DNA from: Geobacteraceae bacterium
GTDB taxonomy: Bacteria > Desulfobacterota > Desulfuromonadia > Geobacterales > Pseudopelobacteraceae
DNA: 52,309 nt
NCBI GenBank assembly: GCA_025355325.1
Contig: JANXZX010000116.1
Location: 1-52,309 of the forward strand
Direction of reading: 5' to 3'
Shown: positions 1 to 8,640 of the stretch, piece after piece
Position numbering within the stretch: the stretch's first letter is position 1
Layout of the letters: each line of letters begins with the position of its first letter
Notes under the pieces: model-generated
Told to the model about the DNA's origin: nothing
What the model saw: only the letters and a program-made list of their open reading frames with translations
Databases searched by the model: none
Position numbers and translations under genes: made by a program

Positions 1-1658
1 CCATCGGCTGTTCGGGCGATCCGTACGGCCTGACCGGCTACCAATTCGCGAATCTCTTGGAACAGGCTGAATTCGAGGGTGCAGATACGCTCTTCCGCCC
101 CCAGCACCTTCTCTTCGTAGTTTTTCAATTCATCGGTGATATAGCGTTCAGCGTTGGCCAGCGTCTGACGGCGGATGTAGTCGGACGGCACATTGGCCAA
201 GTTGCTTTTGGTGATCTCAATTGAATAGCCGAATACCCGGTTGTAGCGGATCTTGAGCGTTGAAATACCGGTTCGGGAACGTTCCTGGGCCTCCAGCCGG
301 GCGATAAACCCCTTCCCTTCACTGCTGATGGCACGCAATTCATCCAGCTCCGCATTGTAGCCGGGCGCAATGATGCCTCCTTCACGCAGCGAGAACGGCG
401 GATTTTCGATAATCCCGCCCGAAACCAACCGGCAGAGGTCCTCCAGCGGATCAATGGCAACCATCAGGGACCGGAGCAGCGGTGTCTGCACCCCGGCCAG
501 CCGTTCCTGCAGCGGCGGCAGGCAAACCAATGAATCATGCAGCGCCCGCAGATCCCGGCCACCGGCACTGGCCATCCCGATACGGCCGTTGAGGCGTTCA
601 AGATCGGCAACATTTTTCAGGCACGCCGTCAGACCTTCGCGCATATCCGGGGATTCCAGCAATTCTTCCACCGCATCGAGACGCAGCCTGACCGGCTCCA
701 GCTCAATCAGGGGATAACTCAACCACTGTTTCAGACGACGGGCCCCCATGGCGGTGCCGGTACGGTCCAGGCATCCCAGCAGTGAACCGGTGCGTTTTCC
801 CTCCGCCATGCTGGCGGTTATCTCCAGATTACGGCGGGTGGCCGGATCCAGCGCCAGGTGTTGACTGCGGCGGGAGACGATGATATCGCGAACGTGCGGC
901 AGCGCCGATTTGCGATTCTCCCGGACATAGTAGAGGGCGGCAGCGGCGGCCAGCAACGCAGCCGGGAACCCGTCAAGACCGAGCGCTTCGGCTGAGGCAG
1001 CACCAAAATGGTCGCAGAGTAGCGTCGTTGCATAATCACGATCAAAAATCCAGGATGGCGCCCGGGAAACTATCCGATCACATAAAAACGAACGGACATC
1101 AAGAGGCAGTGCCTCACTATCAAGAGCATCGGAGAACAGAATTTCACGGGGATTGACTCCAACCACTTCAGCCAGAACTGCGGCAGCACCGGTCAACTCC
1201 GTCGCACGGAACTCGCCGGTGGAAACGTCCAGCCAGGCGCAGCCCCATTTGTCATCCGAAGATTCACACAGGGCCAGTAGATAATTATTCTCGTCCGGGA
1301 CAAGACTTTCAGACTCGATCAGCAGGCCGGGGGTGACCACCCTCACAACCTCGCGGCGCACAATGCCCTTTGCCTGTTTCGGGTCTTCCACCTGTTCACA
1401 GATTGCCACTTTGTGGCCGGTTTCAATCAGGCGGGCAATGTAGGGGGCAGCGGAATGGAACGGTACGCCGCAGAAGGGGATTTCATCGCCGCTCCCCTTG
1501 TTGCGGGACGTCAGGGCGATATCCAGCACCCGGGAGGCCAGCAGGGCATCATCCAGGAACATTTCATAAAAATCCCCCATGCGAAAAAAGAGTATCGCAT
1601 CGGGGTACCCCGATTTAATCTCCAGATATTGCCGCATCATGGGGGTTTGCTCTGCCAT
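1..1658 (-). CDS. mutS: DNA mismatch repair protein MutS, N-terminal two thirds
   Basis: MutS binds mispaired or looped bases and starts methyl- or nick-directed repair in the cytoplasm. Reading the minus strand from the ATG at 1658 gives a protein beginning [12 protein letters not shown]. It carries the mismatch-intercalating Phe-X-Glu motif as GDFYEMF (FYE at residues 30-32). The frame stays open for about 552 residues to the window edge, through the connector, lever and clamp region. The ATPase domain with its Walker motifs, expected after about residue 600, lies outside the window. The gene starts 37 bases after the slt stop, so the two are probably co-transcribed. Truncation is only by the window edge. 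Confidence 0.93.
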   Translation of the reverse strand, partial: MAEQTPMMRQYLEIKSGYPDAILFFRMGDFYEMFLDDALLASRVLDIALTSRNKGSGDEIPFCGVPFHSAAPYIARLIETGHKVAICEQVEDPKQAKGIVRREVVRVVTPGLLIESESLVPDENNYLLALCESSDDKWGCAWLDVSTGEFRATELTGAAAVLAEVVGVNPREILFSDALDSEALPLDVRSFLCDRIVSRAPSWIFDRDYATTLLCDHFGAASAEALGLDGFPAALLAAAAALYYVRENRKSALPHVRDIIVSRRSQHLALDPATRRNLEITASMAEGKRTGSLLGCLDRTGTAMGARRLKQWLSYPLIELEPVRLRLDAVEELLESPDMREGLTACLKNVADLERLNGRIGMASAGGRDLRALHDSLVCLPPLQERLAGVQTPLLRSLMVAIDPLEDLCRLVSGGIIENPPFSLREGGIIAPGYNAELDELRAISSEGKGFIARLEAQERSRTGISTLKIRYNRVFGYSIEITKSNLANVPSDYIRRQTLANAERYITDELKNYEEKVLGAEERICTLEFSLFQEIRELVAGQAVRIARTAD

Positions 1659-1695
1659 GCCGGTGCGCCTTTCGTGTGGTAAAATCAGGATAAAA

Positions 1696-3786
1696 CTATT
1701 TGAGCCCGTACAACTGGCGGTAGGTTGCCGCCGAAGCGTACACCTTCTTCACGTAATCACGGGTTTCCAGATACGGGATGCTCTCGATAAACTCGTCCTT
1801 CTGCAGAGCCTTGAAGCTCTTTTTCCATCGTCCCAGCGCACCCGATCCGGCATTGTATGCCGCCGCCATGTAGATCACGTCGCCATTATGCTCTTTCATC
1901 AAGTCCGCCAGGTGTTTTGTGCCCAAACGGATGTTGTACTCCGGCACGGTCAGACGCTGTGGATTAAAGTCCCCTTTTTCGCGGGCGGTCAGTTTAGCTG
2001 TAGCCGGCATCATCTGCATTAACCCGATTGCACCGGCGCTCGATTTTATAGCCGGAGAAAAGGCGCTTTCCGCGCGGATCAGCGCATATACCAACCCTTC
2101 AGACAAGCCGTTACGCGCAGCATTCTGGCTGACTAACTCCGTGTAGGCCCGTGGATAACCGGCGGTCCAGAGCGGCAGGGTGGCCTTTTCCCATGCGACA
2201 GGACGGTTCTGCATGAACAGCGAGATCGCCGAGCCAAAGTCGCGCATTTCAAGATACACCCGTGCCAGCGCCGGAAACAGACTCTTTTTTTCTCCATTTT
2301 TTTTATTGATCGCCGCCATCTCGGTCCGCGCCTCTTCAAGCATCCCGAGAGAAGCCAGCAGGCGGGGCTTGTCATATCCGGACGCCGCAGGAAGTTCAGC
2401 CACGGCATCACGATTACCAAGCGCTTCACGAGTATCCTTGACTCCCCGGTGGTCACGATACCAGGTAGCGTAAAAACCGGCAGGGAACTCATCCTGCAGG
2501 ACGCGGAAATACGAAGCGGCGGCAGCGTCTCCCGTTTTTTCCAGCGCCTGTCCCAACCAGTACAACACCTTCTCACGATGGGTTTCATCGGCAAGCAGGC
2601 CCTTGAAAGCAGCGATCGCAGCCGGATATTCCCCCGCCAGATACCGACACCACCCGGAATCCCAGGCCAGCCTGGTAATTGTTTTTGAATCCGACGACAA
2701 CTTGGCAGCCTGATCGAACAGACGGGCAGCCTCGGCATACTCTCCAAGGCCGCGTTTCAATCCGGCTGACTCAATCAGTGAATCGTCGGCATACTCCTGT
2801 TTTTTACCTTCTCCAGCCAGTTCCAGATACATCGCAAAAGCCCGGTCTTTCAGATCCTGACGCTCAAGTGTCTTGGCCAACCAGAAACGGGCTTCGGAGC
2901 GCACACCGGGCAAGGGGCTGGCAGCCGCTATCGTGAACTTTTTTTCCGCAGGCTTATACTGTTTCAAACGATAATAAGCCATACCGGCCCGCAGGTCTAT
3001 CCTACTCACCACAGCTTGAGGTTGTGAAGCCACAGGAATCATTTCAAGCGATTTCAGGGAGGCACTGAACTCATTTTGCGCATATAGCGTGGAGGCCCTT
3101 TTCAAAAGCTCTTCAGCGGTGTATGGAGATGCCGTAATCCCTGATTGTTCCAGCAGTTTTATACGTTCCAGTGACTTGGCGGATAAAGATGATGCGGGGC
3201 TGTTAAGCCAGATACTCCGATAAATCATCAGAGCCCCTTTTTGATCCGACAATTCTTCGCGGCACTGTGCCGACTTGAAGCTGGCATCAACGGCATCACC
3301 CCCTGAGGGGTACTTTTCTATGTATGACTGGTATGAGGCCTGGGCACCTTTGTAATCTTTCGCCTCAAACAGGATATCCGCATACAGTTTCTCCGAACGC
3401 CGAACGAGCCGGGAAGAGGGAAATGACACTCGGATTGAGGCGGCTTTGGCAGACGCCATCGGATACCGTTTCAGCTTCAGAAGCGCTTCCGCCTGAAAAA
3501 GCGCCGCATAATCGGCAATCAGCGGAAGTTTCTGTTCCGCATCAGCCAGAAAGGCTGCCGCTTCTTCAAACTTATCCATACGCAGCGCGGCCATACCGCT
3601 GACAAATGAGCGCCGCGTCAGGTCAGAAGATTTCCCGGCCGAAACGAAAGCTGCACCAAAATCTTTTTCGCGGTATTGATCGACCGCACGATTCAATAGG
3701 TCATCAGCATGCGAAGGGAGAACTGTTCCTGCGATAAAAACTGTTCCGGCAAAAGCCAGCAAAACCAGCCTGATACAAAGTAACAT
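1696..3786 (-). CDS. slt: soluble lytic murein transglycosylase, Slt70-like
   Basis: This is a periplasmic enzyme that cleaves the MurNAc-GlcNAc bond of peptidoglycan with formation of 1,6-anhydroMurNAc. The 696-residue protein begins with a signal peptide (hydrophobic stretch to about residue 27, then SHADD). It continues with a long alpha-helical, TPR-like superhelix (about 30-540) as in Slt70. The SLT catalytic domain follows: ALIRAES with the catalytic Glu at about 573, then [10 protein letters not shown] and AAAYNAGSG. It lies upstream of mutS in the same direction. A terminator-like hairpin sits only 17 bases before its start codon, so either it has its own promoter there or transcription reads through. 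The family call is firm; the exact substrate is inferred. Confidence 0.92.
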   Translation of the reverse strand: MLLCIRLVLLAFAGTVFIAGTVLPSHADDLLNRAVDQYREKDFGAAFVSAGKSSDLTRRSFVSGMAALRMDKFEEAAAFLADAEQKLPLIADYAALFQAEALLKLKRYPMASAKAASIRVSFPSSRLVRRSEKLYADILFEAKDYKGAQASYQSYIEKYPSGGDAVDASFKSAQCREELSDQKGALMIYRSIWLNSPASSLSAKSLERIKLLEQSGITASPYTAEELLKRASTLYAQNEFSASLKSLEMIPVASQPQAVVSRIDLRAGMAYYRLKQYKPAEKKFTIAAASPLPGVRSEARFWLAKTLERQDLKDRAFAMYLELAGEGKKQEYADDSLIESAGLKRGLGEYAEAARLFDQAAKLSSDSKTITRLAWDSGWCRYLAGEYPAAIAAFKGLLADETHREKVLYWLGQALEKTGDAAAASYFRVLQDEFPAGFYATWYRDHRGVKDTREALGNRDAVAELPAASGYDKPRLLASLGMLEEARTEMAAINKKNGEKKSLFPALARVYLEMRDFGSAISLFMQNRPVAWEKATLPLWTAGYPRAYTELVSQNAARNGLSEGLVYALIRAESAFSPAIKSSAGAIGLMQMMPATAKLTAREKGDFNPQRLTVPEYNIRLGTKHLADLMKEHNGDVIYMAAAYNAGSGALGRWKKSFKALQKDEFIESIPYLETRDYVKKVYASAATYRQLYGLK

Positions 3787-3802
3787 GAAGCATGCCTTTC
3801 GT

Positions 3803-3832
3803 TAAAAAAGCCGTGAGCGGCAGCTCATGGCT
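3803..3832 (-). terminator. Rho-independent terminator between DUF507 gene and slt
   Basis: Inverted repeat AGCCGTGAGC (3809-3818) / GCTCATGGCT (3823-3832) with a four-base loop. On the minus strand it is followed by a run of six T. It would end transcription from the DUF507 pair. It lies immediately upstream of the slt start at 3786, leaving almost no room for a separate slt leader. One internal pair is mismatched. Confidence 0.6.
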
Positions 3833-3882
3833 GTGATGGATGAGTATTGTATATCTGTAATCCACAATTCATCGGCGCGATG

Positions 3883-4143
3883 TTACAAATGTCTCCGCGC
3901 CATTTCGTCATGGTAAAACTTTTGGTAGAGGACGTCATAATCACGGCTGCCGGGCGCTTTGTTGCGCAGTTTCATTTTAACCGCCGCTTCAATTTCGTCC
4001 ACAGCGCCGAAAAATGCTTCCAGAGACTGCTTAACCCGACCCAGCGCCCGTCGATCATCGGATACATCCGCCAGATCGTCGCGCCAGATGCAGGTAATAA
4101 TTTCGTGGGCCATCGTAGAAATACGGTCTTCAGACAACGACAT
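3883..4143 (-). CDS. DUF507 family protein, second copy
   Basis: An 86-residue soluble protein starting MSLSEDRISTMAHEI. It resembles DUF507, a small family of unknown function found mainly in deltaproteobacteria and related phyla. It is mostly helical and charged, with no signal peptide or membrane segment. A clear ribosome binding site (AGGGAG) lies seven bases before the ATG. Only ten bases separate it from the upstream DUF507 copy, so the two are one transcription unit and probably act together, perhaps as a heterodimer (inference). I cannot assign a biochemical role. Confidence 0.8.
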   Translation of the reverse strand: MSLSEDRISTMAHEIITCIWRDDLADVSDDRRALGRVKQSLEAFFGAVDEIEAAVKMKLRNKAPGSRDYDVLYQKFYHDEMARRHL

Positions 4144-4153
4144 GGCAATCTCC

Positions 4154-4441
4154 CTAGAGGACTATCTTACGTTCTTTGGCCAGCTTTTCCTTGATCATCT
4201 TTAGCATCCTGCGGCGATCAATTTCGGCGGCGCCGCGCCCCATCGCATCCAGGGTTTCGTCCAGCAGTTTTTCCGCATCATTTTCGAGTTTATGCTCGGC
4301 GGCAAAATTCTGCGAGATGGCCCGGGCGATGCCGACAACGACCGCTCCCCGCTCGCCACGCGGAGTTATCAGCTCTTCCGCTGCCAGATCACTGTACACC
4401 TTTTCCGCCAAGCCGCGAATCTGTTCTTCTTTCAGTCGCAT
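4154..4441 (-). CDS. DUF507 family protein, first copy
   Basis: A 95-residue protein starting MRLKEEQIRGLAEKV and ending in a basic, lysine-rich helix (residues about 75-95). It belongs to the same DUF507 family as the next gene but is clearly diverged from it, so this is an old tandem duplication rather than a recent one. It is soluble and helical, with no catalytic motif visible. GAGG just ahead of the ATG serves as ribosome binding site. A strong hairpin with a T-run sits in its leader (4455-4480). It is divergent from queC. Confidence 0.8.
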   Translation of the reverse strand: MRLKEEQIRGLAEKVYSDLAAEELITPRGERGAVVVGIARAISQNFAAEHKLENDAEKLLDETLDAMGRGAAEIDRRRMLKMIKEKLAKERKIVL

Positions 4442-4454
4442 AGTGCCTCAAATG

Positions 4455-4480
4455 AAAAAGGTCTGCAGTCCAGCAGACCT
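4455..4480 (-). terminator. intrinsic-terminator-like hairpin in the DUF507 leader
   Basis: Perfect 8-base inverted repeat AGGTCTGC (4459-4466) / GCAGACCT (4473-4480) with a six-base loop. On the minus strand it is followed by TTTTT and, 14 bases later, by the DUF507 start codon. No minus-strand gene lies directly upstream, so it acts either as an attenuator in the leader, as a 5' stabilising stem, or as a block to antisense transcripts from queC. Confidence 0.5.
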
Positions 4481-4603
4481 CATTCTATGTAATTATTTGA
4501 CTTTATTCCGAGAGTAATTCATGAGAGAGTTGGGGCATTGTACTCAATGCGCGTAAAATTGCAAACCTTAAAGTTCACAAAACCTGACCGGAGACACCTA
4601 TTT

Positions 4604-5278
4604 ATGAAACGCAAATCAGTAGTATTGTATAGCAGCGGTCTGGATTCAACCACCTGCATGGCGATAGCCAAAGCCGATGGCTTTATCCCTTACGCAATCA
4701 GCTTTTCCTACGGCCAGCGACACAGCTTTGAGCTGGCGGTTGCCCGGCAGAATGCCAAACGGATCGGTGCAGCGGAACATCTGGTGGTCGATTTCGATCT
4801 GCGGCTGATGGGAGGAAGCGCCCTGACTGCCGATATCGACGTACCGAAAGAGGGAGTCGGCAGCGATATCCCCGTCACCTACGTTCCGGCACGCAACACC
4901 ATTTTTCTTTCCTTTGCCCTCGGCTGGGCTGAAGTGATCGGTGCCTCGGATATTTATATCGGCGTCAATGCCCTCGATTATTCCGGGTATCCGGATTGCC
5001 GCCCGGAATACATTCAGGCATACGAAACGATGGCCAACCTGGCTACCAAAGCCGGTGTAGAAGGCACGTCGCCATTTAAAATCCACGCACCGCTGATCAC
5101 AATGAGCAAGGCAGACATTATCCGCCGTGGGGTGGAACTGGGGGTGGATTACGCGTTAACACATTCATGCTACGATCCGACTCCGGAAGGGGTTTCCTGC
5201 GGTCAGTGCGATTCATGCCGCCTGCGTTTGAAGGGCTTTGCCGAGGCCGGGCTGAAGGATCCGCTCACATACGTGTAA
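4604..5278 (+). CDS. queC: 7-cyano-7-deazaguanine synthase QueC
   Basis: QueC converts 7-carboxy-7-deazaguanine to preQ0 using ATP and ammonia, on the way to queuosine in tRNA. The 224-residue protein opens with the PP-loop motif YSSGLDSTT (about residues 9-17). It ends with the zinc-binding cysteine set SCYDP...SCGQCDSCR typical of QueC. The ATG at 4604 is chosen because GGAG lies 10 bases upstream and it gives the usual family length; an upstream in-frame ATG at 4538 would add 22 residues of non-family sequence. It stands alone, divergent from the DUF507 genes. No other queuosine gene and no preQ1 riboswitch was recognised nearby. Confidence 0.95.
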   Translation: MKRKSVVLYSSGLDSTTCMAIAKADGFIPYAISFSYGQRHSFELAVARQNAKRIGAAEHLVVDFDLRLMGGSALTADIDVPKEGVGSDIPVTYVPARNTIFLSFALGWAEVIGASDIYIGVNALDYSGYPDCRPEYIQAYETMANLATKAGVEGTSPFKIHAPLITMSKADIIRRGVELGVDYALTHSCYDPTPEGVSCGQCDSCRLRLKGFAEAGLKDPLTYV

Positions 5279-5332
5279 CGTCGCTTCAGACCTGGAATAA
5301 TAAGTGTCAACACAAACCAGCTCATCTTATTC

Positions 5333-5361
5333 TTGAAATTCTTTCAATTTATCATTACTAT
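5333..5361 (+). promoter_or_regulatory. sigma70-type promoter with embedded palindrome, upstream of the moxR operon
   Basis: TTGAAA (5333-5338) and TACTAT (5356-5361) are exactly 17 bases apart and precede the ATPase gene by about 40 bases. The -35 box is the left arm of a perfect palindrome, TTGAAA-TTC-TTTCAA (5333-5347). A repressor bound there would block polymerase. This is consensus matching by eye. Confidence 0.5.
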
Positions 5362-5400
5362 GCAACAAGATAATTTTAGTCCTGATAGTTGGAGATGCAC

Positions 5401-6459
5401 GTGAATATTGAGCAGATGAAAGTAGTCATAAAGGAAATCATCACCAAAACCGACCTGACCCCCTGTGTGGTCGGACATCGCGGAGTAGGCAAGAGCGCCG
5501 GAATCATCCAGGCCTGCCGCGAGATTGATCGGAAGTATGTGTCGTTGCGGCTCGGACAGATGGAGGTGGGTGATCTGGTCGGCATCCCGTTTCGCGACGG
5601 CGATGTGATGCACTGGTCGCGCCCGTCCTGGTGGCCCGGCGATGACGAGCCGCCAACCGTAGTGCATTGCGATGAATTAAACCGGGCCCAGCAGGAAGAC
5701 ACCCTGCAGGCTATTTTTCAGTTTGTTGAACCCCCTGCCGAAGGGTTGTTCCGTTCACTCCACACCCACCACCTCTCCAAACGACACAAGGTAATCGTCA
5801 GCATCAACCCCCCGGACGGCACCTATCAGGTGGCCACGCTCGATCGTGCTTTGATAGACCGAATGGTCATGCTGTTTGTCGAAACGGATTACCAGTGCTG
5901 GGCGCGTTATGCAGCCCGGAGGGAACTGTCCGGCGACGTGCGGCAGTTTCTGGCAGGCAATTCTGGCCTGCTGGCGCGCCAGGGAGCACCGATGGAGCTG
6001 CAGGTCGAGCCGACCGAGCGCGGCTGGGAAATGGTCAGCATTCTGCGCAAGGCCTGCCGCTTCCCCGGTGACCTGGAAATGGAAGTCTACGCCGGTATTG
6101 TCGGCAAGGAGGCCGCCATCACCTTCATGCGCTGGCTTGCTGACAGCAAAGGACGCCCTCTCTCCGCCGCACAGGTACTGAACGACTGGCAACAGGTTGC
6201 CGGACAGGCTGGATTGCAGCGAGACGACGTTCAGGCCGCCACGATCAATGATCTTGTCGCAACATTGCAGGGAGCCCCGACTCTGGCGGCGGAACAGGAA
6301 GCCAATCTGGTATCCTACATTTCCGTATTGCCGCGTGACCTGCGCTTCGGCTTCGTCAAGTCGCTGCTCAAGATTCCCGAGGTTGCCCTCGGCATCGCCC
6401 AGGACAAGTATGACAGTGTGGTATTCGACGCCATTCAGACCATTTCCCAAGAGGCATGA
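5401..6459 (+). CDS. MoxR-type AAA+ ATPase
   Basis: A cytoplasmic AAA+ ATPase of about 352 residues. It has Walker A GHRGVGKS near residue 25, Walker B VVHCDELNRA near residue 88 and a sensor-like SINPP segment. MoxR ATPases act as chaperones that remodel or insert cofactors into partner proteins, usually with a von Willebrand factor A partner. Here that partner is the next gene, joined by an ATGA overlap. The start is uncertain: GGAG at 5391-5394 is six bases before GTG 5401 but directly abuts ATG 5395. I chose the GTG. The C-terminal 100 residues are helical and variable. The target of the pair is unknown. Confidence 0.85.
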   Translation: MNIEQMKVVIKEIITKTDLTPCVVGHRGVGKSAGIIQACREIDRKYVSLRLGQMEVGDLVGIPFRDGDVMHWSRPSWWPGDDEPPTVVHCDELNRAQQEDTLQAIFQFVEPPAEGLFRSLHTHHLSKRHKVIVSINPPDGTYQVATLDRALIDRMVMLFVETDYQCWARYAARRELSGDVRQFLAGNSGLLARQGAPMELQVEPTERGWEMVSILRKACRFPGDLEMEVYAGIVGKEAAITFMRWLADSKGRPLSAAQVLNDWQQVAGQAGLQRDDVQAATINDLVATLQGAPTLAAEQEANLVSYISVLPRDLRFGFVKSLLKIPEVALGIAQDKYDSVVFDAIQTISQEA

Positions 6460-7628
6460 ACAACGGAACGCTTGAGAACGCTGTAGTGCGGTTACTGCGG
6501 AGCCGCCCGTTTTACGGGCATTTCATCCTCAACCTGCGCCGCGAACAACGCAATTTGAATGGCAAAGCCGCCGGAATCACCGTGCGGGACGGCATTCCGA
6601 TCCTGGCCATCGATCCCGCGCCCTTTTCTGTTCTGGCGCCCCCTCAACAGCGCTCCCTTCTGGAACATCTTGTCAAACATCTGCTCCATCTCCATCCGCT
6701 ACGGCGCAAGGTGCGTAACCAGCATGACTGGGATATCTCCTGTGATCTGGCGATCAATTCGGGTATCGCCGATCTTCCCGACGACGCTCTCCTCCCCGCA
6801 TATTACGGTGCTGAAGATGACCTGGCGGCGGAAGATTATTACGCACTGCTTGTGCCACCGTTCGACACCGGCAATCTGGACGGCAGCGGCTTTGGCGACG
6901 CCGACCGTTCGGAATCGGGCGCGGCCGGAGACGGGCGAGGCACGGACTCTGCGGCAACAGTTGACAGCCACGCACTCTGGGAAGATGCTGACAGTACGCC
7001 GCTGGCCTTGGCTGAAGAAACTGTACGGGCGATCACCAGAGACAGCCTGAGGGGCTGCGATGGTGAAACTCCTGCTGAACTCACGAGTGTTATCGATGCA
7101 CTGTTGCGCCCTTCTCCGATCCCCTGGCGCCAGATTCTGCGCCAATTTGTCGCTACAGCCGGCCGCACCGGCCACAAAAGTTCCTGGATGCGTGAACATC
7201 GCCGCTTCAGCCACATAACTCCGGGAATCAGAAAACGGCGGCGACTCAATCTGCTGGTCGGAGTTGACGTAAGCGATTCCACCAACAGCGTAGAACTGCG
7301 TGAGACCTTTGCCCGGGAACTGCTCCATATCGCAGCGGGACGCGACGCCACCATCACGGTGCTGTACGCCAACAGCCGCGTCCGGCGGATCACATCGTTC
7401 AGCGGCTCTCCCGGCTGCATCGAACGCTATGATGGCGGCGGATTTACCGACCTGCGACCGGTTTTTGATTACGCCAGGACCATGCACCCGCTGCCGGCAG
7501 CAGTTATATACCTGACCGACGGCGTTGGTCCGGCCCCGGAACAGATGGAGTTTCCCACATTGTGGGTGTTAACCGCCGCAGGCGAAAAACCGGTACCCTG
7601 GGGTGTCGAGTTACGAATGGAGATATGA
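6456..7628 (+). CDS. VWA-like DUF2201 protein, partner of MoxR ATPase
   Basis: A 390-residue soluble protein with two parts. The N-terminal half resembles the DUF2201 metallopeptidase-like region, but where an HExxH zinc site is expected it reads HLVKHLLHLH, so the catalytic glutamate is missing. The middle (about 140-190) is acidic and low in complexity. The C-terminal part is a VWA-like domain with the metal-ion site DVSDS, a GGGFTD segment and YLTDG. VWA domains of this type bind MoxR ATPases or their clients through a bound Mg ion. The start ATG overlaps the stop of the ATPase gene (ATGA), showing translational coupling. The family call is good; a peptidase activity is unlikely. Confidence 0.8.
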   Translation: MNNGTLENAVVRLLRSRPFYGHFILNLRREQRNLNGKAAGITVRDGIPILAIDPAPFSVLAPPQQRSLLEHLVKHLLHLHPLRRKVRNQHDWDISCDLAINSGIADLPDDALLPAYYGAEDDLAAEDYYALLVPPFDTGNLDGSGFGDADRSESGAAGDGRGTDSAATVDSHALWEDADSTPLALAEETVRAITRDSLRGCDGETPAELTSVIDALLRPSPIPWRQILRQFVATAGRTGHKSSWMREHRRFSHITPGIRKRRRLNLLVGVDVSDSTNSVELRETFARELLHIAAGRDATITVLYANSRVRRITSFSGSPGCIERYDGGGFTDLRPVFDYARTMHPLPAAVIYLTDGVGPAPEQMEFPTLWVLTAAGEKPVPWGVELRMEI

Positions 7629-8035
7629 ACGTGGAAATATATACCGCAATGACCGCCGAATCGGTCGGAGAGATACTGAAGGAAGCAGGCGCTGACGTAA
7701 TGGTGCGTTCCGGACGAAGTGACAGTTATAGTGCCCCGCGTGAATTTTCCTTCGAAGTGAAAGCCCTTTTCCCCAACGGCATGGGGATGCACGTCGTTGC
7801 GAGGCAGTTCAACTATCGTGATCCGTGGGAAGCGAAAGGGCGTGTAAACGATATGGTGGACGTCATGCTGCTGCGTGACGGCGCCCTGACGCCACTACCC
7901 AAGGGGTATCTCTGGTTTCAGGGGATTGAGGAAGAGTGCGGACTTGACGAGGAGCGACTGAAAGAGGTTGTGGAGTGCGTTCGGAAGGTTAACGTCAAGC
8001 TTTACCTGCTGCAGGAAATGACTGGTGATCTGTAA
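7625..8035 (+). CDS. hypothetical protein in the MoxR/VWA operon
   Basis: A 136-residue protein (MNVEIYTAMTAESVGE...) that I do not recognise. It is soluble, mixed alpha/beta, with no signal peptide or cysteine-rich motif. A DGALTPLPKGYLWF segment lies in the middle and a helical C-terminus follows. It overlaps the VWA gene stop by ATGA and is followed by a terminator, so it is the last gene of the three-gene operon and likely serves the same process. An alternative GTG start at 7631 lies eight bases after GGAG and would shorten it by two residues. Confidence 0.65.
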   Translation: MNVEIYTAMTAESVGEILKEAGADVMVRSGRSDSYSAPREFSFEVKALFPNGMGMHVVARQFNYRDPWEAKGRVNDMVDVMLLRDGALTPLPKGYLWFQGIEEECGLDEERLKEVVECVRKVNVKLYLLQEMTGDL

Positions 8036-8040
8036 CGCAG

Positions 8041-8078
8041 GAAGGCACACTCTCCGCAAAGAATGTGCCTTCTGTTTG
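8041..8078 (+). terminator. Rho-independent terminator after the MoxR operon
   Basis: Nine-base perfect inverted repeat GAAGGCACA (8041-8049) / TGTGCCTTC (8064-8072) with a 14-base loop, followed by TGTTTGT. It sits six bases after the last stop codon of the operon. Confidence 0.75.
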
Positions 8079-8139
8079 TAATACACGACTATTTAGATTA
8101 CGTCAGACCAGCATCTTCCGGTTTGGTCTTTGCATTAAG

Positions 8140-8171
8140 CCTCCCCTCCCGCAAGGGGAGGTGGGATTTTT
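8140..8171. repeat. CCTCCCC extragenic palindrome
   Basis: Inverted repeat CCTCCCCT (8140-8147) / AGGGGAGG (8154-8161) with the loop CCCGCA, followed by TGGGATTTTT. The same CCCCTCCC...GGGAGGGG theme occurs at 49121-49253. It is likely a dispersed extragenic element, and the trailing T-run means it could also terminate plus-strand transcripts. Confidence 0.6.
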
Positions 8172-8207
8172 AGGCAATTGCTAATTCCAAGCCGGACAAC
8201 ACTGGCA

Positions 8208-8615
8208 TCAAACTATCCCTTTGCCATTCAGAAACGGGCCGTATTTCTTATCCTCGCCCTGAATGTGCTTGACCAGCCAGTCTTTTAGAAAGCTTAGAAC
8301 CGTCATGGTCAGCATGGCGCTGCCATCCTTGAATTTATTCTGGAACTCGACTACCTGCTTGACGAATTTATCATGCTCGGCCTGATGTTTGGCAAGGTCA
8401 GGATAGGCATGAGACTGCATCAATTTAATTTCATCAGCAAAGTGGGTACCGGTGTAGGTAACCAGCGACTGAAGGACGTTACCGATCACCGTGTTGCCCT
8501 GTCCGGATTTCATAGCATCGTGAAGCTGATTGATCAGGTCAACCAGTTTTTTGTGCTGATCGTCAAACTTTTTAACCTTCACACTGTAAGCCGGACTCCA
8601 TTCAATAAGCGCCAT
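8208..8615 (-). CDS. bacteriohemerythrin
   Basis: A 135-residue four-helix protein with a full non-heme di-iron site: His21 (FDDQH), His58 and Glu62 (HFADE), His77 and His81 (HQAEH), His117 and Asp122 (KHIQGED). The length and spacing match single-domain bacteriohemerythrins, which bind O2 reversibly and in anaerobes are thought to sense, store or detoxify oxygen. It lies 25 bases downstream of a heme-bearing chemoreceptor in the same direction, so the pair is probably co-transcribed and linked to oxygen or redox behaviour (inference). Confidence 0.93.
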   Translation of the reverse strand: MALIEWSPAYSVKVKKFDDQHKKLVDLINQLHDAMKSGQGNTVIGNVLQSLVTYTGTHFADEIKLMQSHAYPDLAKHQAEHDKFVKQVVEFQNKFKDGSAMLTMTVLSFLKDWLVKHIQGEDKKYGPFLNGKGIV

Positions 8616-8640
8616 CCACTTTCCTCCTCATCCAGTTTTT

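Noticed and set aside
4481-4603. PreQ1 riboswitch before queC
   Set aside because: No conserved preQ1 aptamer stem or A-rich tail was found; only a short CATTG/CAATG inverted repeat is present.
6699-7487. A 262-codon minus-strand open frame opposite the VWA/DUF2201 gene
   Set aside because: No recognisable domain; the plus strand carries the MIDAS motif and coupled start and stop codons.
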